A stretch of DNA of 9,564 nt from Alsobacter sp964544365 (GTDB lineage Bacteria > Pseudomonadota > Alphaproteobacteria > Rhizobiales > Beijerinckiaceae): contig CAZJCW010000168.1 in the NCBI GenBank assembly GCA_964544365.1, positions 1 through 9,564 on the forward strand, given 5' to 3'. The position numbers were made by a program, and so were the translations under genes. Under the pieces are notes generated by a model. It had not been told where the DNA came from and did not search any database. It worked only from the letters and a program-made list of their open reading frames with translations. The first letter of the stretch is position 1; every line of letters begins with the position of its first letter. Below are positions 5,769-9,564 of this stretch, one piece after another.

Positions 5769-8225
5769 ATGGCGGCGCGTCCCAAGCTCTCCCCGGTCAA
5801 GCGGTTCGACAACACGCCTCCCCTCCCGGAAGGGCTCGACGGGCCTTCCCTGGTGAAGCTCTACCGGGAGATGGTTCTGCTGCGGCGCTTCGAACTTGCC
5901 GCGCAGGTCGCCTGCCGGAGCGGCGAAACGCCCGGCTTCCTTCACCTCTACATCGGCGAGGAGGCGACGGCCGTCGGCGTCTGCGCCCATCTCACGAAGC
6001 ATGACTGGATCACGTCCACCCATCGCGGCCACGGACATGCGCTCGCCAAGGGCATGAGCCCCAACGTGCTGATGGCCGAGCTCTACGGAAAGCGCGACGG
6101 CTGCTGCGGCGGCCGGGGCGGCACGATGCACCTCTACGACACCTCGATCGGCCTGTTCGGCACCAACGGCCTCGTGGGCGGGGGAATCCCGTCCGCGGTG
6201 GGCGCTGGCATCTCGGCCAAGTTCCGCGGGACGGACGGCGTGGGCGTCGCGTTCTTCGGTGACGGCGCGACGAACCATGCCGCCTTCCACGAGGGCCTGA
6301 ATTTCGCAGGCGTCCGCAAGGCGCCGGTGATCTTCGTGTGCGAGAACAATCTCTACGCGACGGCGACGGCGCTCAGCGACGTGACCCTGAACCCGGAAAT
6401 CGCGACCCGCGCTGCGGCGTATGGCATCCCGGGCGTTGCGGTGGACGGCAATGACGTGCTCGCCGTCTGGCAGGTGATGCAGGAAGCCGTCGCCCGCGCG
6501 CGCCGCGGAGACGGCCCGACCCTCATCGAGTCCAAGACCTACAGGACCGTCGGCCACCACGAAGGCGACCCCGTCGTCGGCATCTACCGCACGCAGGAGG
6601 AAATCGACGACTGGGTGAAGCGCTGCCCGGTCACGACCTTTCGCCGGCGTCTCGTCGAGGATTTCGCCGTCGTGACGATGCAGGAGATCGAGGCCGTCGA
6701 GGCGGAGATCGACAGGATCGTCCAGGACAGCATCGAGTTCGCGCGGCGCTCGCCCGAACCCGATCCCGCGACCGCGCATCTTCACGTCTACGCAGACCCG
6801 GTGAACCCGCCCGACGCGTTCGCTCCGGTGCCCGCCGACACCGCCTATGTCGAGACGGGCTGGCTCGACGCTGTCCGCGACGGCATTGCCGAAGAGATGC
6901 GGCGCAACCCGAACATCATCTATTTCGGCGAGGGGACAGGGGAGCGCGGCGGCACGTTCGCGCACACCAAGAACCTCTACCAGGAGTTCGGCAAGGACCG
7001 GATGGTCGACACGCCGATCTCCGAACTGGGGTTCACGGGCGCGGCCCTCGGCGCGTCGGCCACGGGGGTGCGCTGCATCGCCGACCTGATGTTCGCCGAC
7101 TTCCTCTTCGAGGCGGGCGGCCAGATCGCGCTCCAGGCGGCCAAGCTTCGCTACATGTCGAACGGCCAGATGGTGGCCCCGATGGTCGTGCGCGTCGGCT
7201 CCGGGGCCGTGCGCTCGGCAGGCCCGCATCATTCGGGCACCTACCATCCGGCCTGGGCGCATGTACCGGGGCTCATCGTCTGCCTGCCCTCGACACCGGC
7301 GGATGCGAAAGGCCTCATGAAGACCGCGCTGCGTGCCGGCGATCCCGTCCTCATGCTGGAGACAAAGGCGCTGTTCGCGTCGAAGGGGCCGGTCCCGCAA
7401 GGCGACCACCTCGTTCCCTTCGGCGTCGCCCGGATCGCCCGCGAGGGAAGCGACCTCACCATCGCGTCGGCCGGACAGTTGCTGCACCGGTCCCTCGAGG
7501 CCGCCGAGACGCTTGCCGCGGAGGGCATCTCGGTCGAGGTGGTCGACCTGCGCACCATCCAGCCGCTCGACGTCGACACCGTTGCCGACAGCGTGCGCAA
7601 GACGCATCGCCTTCTGGTCGTCGACGAGGCGTTCGCCCTCTACGGCGTGGGCGCCGAACTCGGGCAGGCCATGCAGGAGCTGTGCTTCGACGAACTCGAC
7701 GGTCCCGTTGCGCGCCTGCACACGCGCCCCATGCCGCATCCGTTCGCTCCCGCCCTGGAGCGGGCCATGCTGGTCAACACGGACATGATCGCCCAGGCGG
7801 CGCGCGACGTCGTCGCGGGCCGGGCCAACGCGTCGGAACGCCTGTCGGCGGGGGGGATCGGCCGCTCGGCCGCCCATCGGCCGCCGCCCGCACCTGCCCC
7901 CTCCCCCCGGCCCGCCGCAGTGCCCCCGGCCTCGGCCAAGGCTCCGACGGCAACGCCATCCGCTCCGGCCATCGCCGGCGCCCCGATCAAGATGCCGTTC
8001 GGCGATCTGACCGTGAGCGAAGGCAAGCTGGTGCGCTGGCTGAAGAAGGAAGGCGAAGCGGTCGGCGCACAGGAGGTCGTCGCGGAAATCGAGACCGACA
8101 AGGCCGTCGTCGAGATCGAGTCGCCGGCGGCCGGGATCATCGCCGCCCTGCTTCACCAGGAGGGAGACGTGGTGAAAATGGGGGAGACCATCGGCGTCGT
8201 CGGCCAGAGCACCGTCGGGAGCTGA
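5769..8225 (+). CDS. 2-oxoacid dehydrogenase E1 alpha-beta fusion with C-terminal lipoyl domain
   Basis: An 818-residue fusion. Residues about 20-345 are the thiamine diphosphate-binding E1 alpha chain, with HRGHGHALAKG, GGRGGTMHLYD, and the cofactor motif GDG (164-166) ending in Asn193-Asn194. Residues about 360-680 are the E1 beta chain, with DTPISELGF containing the likely catalytic Glu419, FADFLFEA, and PHHS with His487/His488. A Pro/Ala-rich flexible linker (about 685-737) leads to a lipoyl domain from about 740, with the lipoylated Lys778 in EIETDKAVVEI. E1 of this family decarboxylates pyruvate, branched-chain 2-oxoacids or acetoin and passes the acyl group to lipoate. These parts are normally separate proteins, the lipoyl domain belonging to E2. 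There is no E3-binding or acyltransferase domain, so E2 and E3 must come from elsewhere. The ATG at 5769 has GAGGAG 6-7 bases upstream; a GTG at 5748 overlaps the SDR and is unlikely. Substrate unknown. Confidence 0.95.
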   Translation: MAARPKLSPVKRFDNTPPLPEGLDGPSLVKLYREMVLLRRFELAAQVACRSGETPGFLHLYIGEEATAVGVCAHLTKHDWITSTHRGHGHALAKGMSPNVLMAELYGKRDGCCGGRGGTMHLYDTSIGLFGTNGLVGGGIPSAVGAGISAKFRGTDGVGVAFFGDGATNHAAFHEGLNFAGVRKAPVIFVCENNLYATATALSDVTLNPEIATRAAAYGIPGVAVDGNDVLAVWQVMQEAVARARRGDGPTLIESKTYRTVGHHEGDPVVGIYRTQEEIDDWVKRCPVTTFRRRLVEDFAVVTMQEIEAVEAEIDRIVQDSIEFARRSPEPDPATAHLHVYADPVNPPDAFAPVPADTAYVETGWLDAVRDGIAEEMRRNPNIIYFGEGTGERGGTFAHTKNLYQEFGKDRMVDTPISELGFTGAALGASATGVRCIADLMFADFLFEAGGQIALQAAKLRYMSNGQMVAPMVVRVGSGAVRSAGPHHSGTYHPAWAHVPGLIVCLPSTPADAKGLMKTALRAGDPVLMLETKALFASKGPVPQGDHLVPFGVARIAREGSDLTIASAGQLLHRSLEAAETLAAEGISVEVVDLRTIQPLDVDTVADSVRKTHRLLVVDEAFALYGVGAELGQAMQELCFDELDGPVARLHTRPMPHPFAPALERAMLVNTDMIAQAARDVVAGRANASERLSAGGIGRSAAHRPPPAPAPSPRPAAVPPASAKAPTATPSAPAIAGAPIKMPFGDLTVSEGKLVRWLKKEGEAVGAQEVVAEIETDKAVVEIESPAAGIIAALLHQEGDVVKMGETIGVVGQSTVGS

Positions 8226-8232
8226 GCGGGTC

Positions 8233-8304
8233 ATGGCACGCCCGGACGGCACCCTGAGCAGGACAAGCGACGGATCGGCCGCCGTCCGGCGGTGGCCGCG
8301 ATGA
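8233..8304 (+). CDS. Possible 23-codon leader ORF before the permease
   Basis: An ATG 7 bases after the E1 stop opens a 23-codon frame beginning MARPDGTLSR and rich in Arg and Ser. Its TGA at 8302-8304 overlaps the permease ATG as ATGA, the arrangement of translational coupling. A weak GAGCGGG sits just before the ATG. No homology is recognised, and a short open frame is easily produced by chance in GC-rich DNA, so this is tentative. If translated, it would deliver ribosomes to the permease start, which has a poor ribosome binding site of its own. Confidence 0.25.
   Translation: MARPDGTLSRTSDGSAAVRRWPR
8242..8289 (+). repeat. Inverted repeat (9-bp arms) before the permease start
   Basis: CCGGACGGC (8242-8250) and GCCGTCCGG (8281-8289) are exact reverse complements separated by 30 bases. 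In the transcript they could pair into a strong GC stem whose right arm lies 11 bases before the ATG at 8301, over the ribosome binding region. There is no T-run, so it is not a typical terminator. It may adjust transporter expression relative to the enzyme genes, or stabilise the mRNA end after partial processing. Confidence 0.4.
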
Positions 8305-8966
8305 GCTACACGTTCCAGTTCGGACAGATCCTCGGCTACTGGCCGCAGTTCCTCCAGGGGGCACTGCTGACGGTCAAGCTGTCCGCGCTCGCCATGCTGT
8401 TCGGACTGACGATCGGCGTGCTGTGCGCCCTGGCGCGCAGCTACGGGGCAAAGCCCGTTGCCTGGGCCGCGGCGGCGTATGTCGAGTTCATCCGCAACAC
8501 GCCCTTCCTGATCCAGCTGTATTTCGTGTTCTTCGCCCTGCCGAACATCGGGGTGCGGCTCGATCCGAACACTGCCGCGCTGCTCGCCATGAGCATCAAC
8601 CTCGGCGCCTACTCGACCGAGATCGTGCGCGCGGGGCTCGAGTCGGTCCCTGTCGGCCAGATCGAGGCGGGGCGCGCGCTGGGGCTCCGGCGGCTGCAGA
8701 TCATCCGGTTCATCGTCCTTCTCCCGGCGATCCGTGCGGTGTATCCGGCCCTGTGCAGCCAGTTCATCCTGACGCTGCTCGGCTCGTCCATCGTCTCGGC
8801 CATCGCCGCCGAAGAGCTGACGGCCTTTGCCAACAGCCTGAACATGCAGACCTTCCGGTCCTTCGAGATCTATCTCGTGGTGACCGCGATCTACATCGCG
8901 ATGGCCTTCGGGTTCCGGGGGATCTTCGCCGGGTTGCACCGCCTCGTGTTCGCGAACAGGGGCTGA
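8301..8966 (+). CDS. Polar amino acid-type ABC transporter permease (first subunit)
   Basis: A 221-residue inner-membrane protein of the HisM/GlnP permease family. Hydrophobic segments alternate with short loops, the first being LLTVKLSALAMLFGLTIGVL. YVEFIRNTPFLIQLYFVFFAL matches the conserved FIRGTPLLVQLF segment of polar amino acid permeases. The EAA loop that docks the ATPase is at residues 122-142 (EAGRALGL...LLP). Members import amino acids, opines, ectoines or related small polar compounds. The ATG at 8301 puts SYTFQFGQIL at the N-terminus; an in-frame GTG at 8292 would add three residues. The gap from the E1 fusion is 75 bases, and the second permease begins 3 bases after its stop, so the pair probably forms a heterodimer. 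Its place in the operon suggests it imports the pathway substrate, which cannot be named. Confidence 0.94.
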   Translation: MSYTFQFGQILGYWPQFLQGALLTVKLSALAMLFGLTIGVLCALARSYGAKPVAWAAAAYVEFIRNTPFLIQLYFVFFALPNIGVRLDPNTAALLAMSINLGAYSTEIVRAGLESVPVGQIEAGRALGLRRLQIIRFIVLLPAIRAVYPALCSQFILTLLGSSIVSAIAAEELTAFANSLNMQTFRSFEIYLVVTAIYIAMAFGFRGIFAGLHRLVFANRG

Positions 8967-8969
8967 GCG

Positions 8970-9564
8970 ATGCTGCGCGAATTCGGTTCCAACGAAGTCT
9001 GGTTCCTGATCATGGCGGCGCGCTGGACGATCCTGCTGTCGCTGCTGGCCTTCGTCTTCGGGGGGCTTGTCGGCCTCGTCCTCGCCGTCGCCCGCATCGC
9101 GCCATGGACGCCGGTGCGCTTCGTCGTCTCGCTGTGGATCCAGGTGATCCAGGCGACGCCGATGCTGATGCTGCTGCTCCTGCTCTATTTCGGCGTCAAC
9201 ATGCTCGGCGTGCGGATCGACGCGTGGACGGCGGCGGTGCTGTCCTTCACCATCGGCACCAGCGCCTATCTCGCCGAGATCTGGCGCGGTTGCATCCAGG
9301 CCGTTCCGAAAGGCCAGTGGGAGGCTGCCAAGGCGCTGGCGCTCGACTTCAAGCGGACACTGGCCCTCGTCGTCATTCCCCAGGCCGTCCGCATGGCCCT
9401 GCCGCCGACCGTCGGCTACATGGTCCAGGTGGTGAAGGGAACGTCGCTCGCCGCCCTGATCGGATTCACCGAACTCGCCAAGGCGGGCGCCCAGATGAAC
9501 ACCGTCACCTTCCAGCCCGTCGCCGTCTTCGGCACGGTCTCGCTCATCTACTTCGCGATATGCT
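8970..9564 (+). CDS. Polar amino acid-type ABC transporter permease (second subunit), partial
   Basis: The frame opens with ATG at 8970 (MLREFGSNEVWFLIMAARWT) and stays open to the window end, giving 198 codons without a stop; the family is usually about 215-225 residues, so only a short C-terminal piece is missing. It has the same family pattern as the upstream permease: a first hydrophobic segment LLSLLAFVFGGLVGLVLAVA, then WIQVIQATPMLMLLLLLYFG, and an EAA loop at 118-137 (EAAKALALD...VIP). The usually conserved Gly of that loop is Ala124. TSLAALIGFTELAKAG near the C-terminus is typical. The start lies 3 bases after the preceding stop, indicating coupling. An ATPase and a periplasmic binding protein are expected nearby but are not in view. 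Confidence 0.94.
   Translation, partial: MLREFGSNEVWFLIMAARWTILLSLLAFVFGGLVGLVLAVARIAPWTPVRFVVSLWIQVIQATPMLMLLLLLYFGVNMLGVRIDAWTAAVLSFTIGTSAYLAEIWRGCIQAVPKGQWEAAKALALDFKRTLALVVIPQAVRMALPPTVGYMVQVVKGTSLAALIGFTELAKAGAQMNTVTFQPVAVFGTVSLIYFAIC

Noticed and set aside
8234..8250. TGGCACG resembling the -24 element of a sigma-54 promoter
   Set aside because: The -12 part does not match: GACGG stands where TTGC plus A or T is expected after four bases, so no sigma-54 promoter is supported.
5697..8939. Minus-strand open frame of 1080 codons opposite the E1 fusion and permease
   Set aside because: It is the complement of strongly supported genes; its composition is a run of Arg, Asp, His and Gly typical of a shadow frame, with no domain pattern.

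Overview
GC-rich DNA with dense, closely spaced genes, most likely from an alphaproteobacterium, perhaps of the Hyphomicrobiales or Rhodospirillales. The lineage is inferred from base composition and gene style only; no rRNA, tRNA or other phylogenetic marker is present. No insertion sequence, CRISPR array or integration scar was seen.

Left part (1 to about 2780, all minus strand): a dTDP-L-rhamnose synthesis block read right to left. A LuxR-type response regulator with a degenerate receiver domain comes first, then rfbB (dTDP-glucose 4,6-dehydratase), rfbD (dTDP-4-dehydrorhamnose reductase), and the first codons of what looks like rfbA (glucose-1-phosphate thymidylyltransferase), cut by the window edge. 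These genes supply activated rhamnose for surface polysaccharide.

A divergent spacer (about 2773 to 2989) separates this block from a plus-strand catabolic-looking cassette (2990 to the end). The cassette holds an aldolase of the dihydrodipicolinate synthase superfamily with the residue signature of the aromatic hydratase-aldolases (NahE/PhdJ type); a GntR/HutC-type repressor with a UTRA domain; a control region with two palindromes; an NAD-type short-chain dehydrogenase; an 818-residue fusion of the 2-oxoacid dehydrogenase E1 alpha and beta chains with a C-terminal lipoyl domain; and two permeases of a polar amino acid type ABC transporter, the second cut by the window end.

A reasonable working model, inferred from context, is a GntR-controlled uptake and degradation module. 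A small polar or acidic compound is imported, oxidised by the dehydrogenase, cleaved by the aldolase to an aldehyde and pyruvate (or a related 2-oxoacid), and the 2-oxoacid is decarboxylated by the E1-lipoyl fusion. The substrate cannot be named from this sequence. The E2 core, E3, the transporter ATPase and the solute-binding protein are not in the window.
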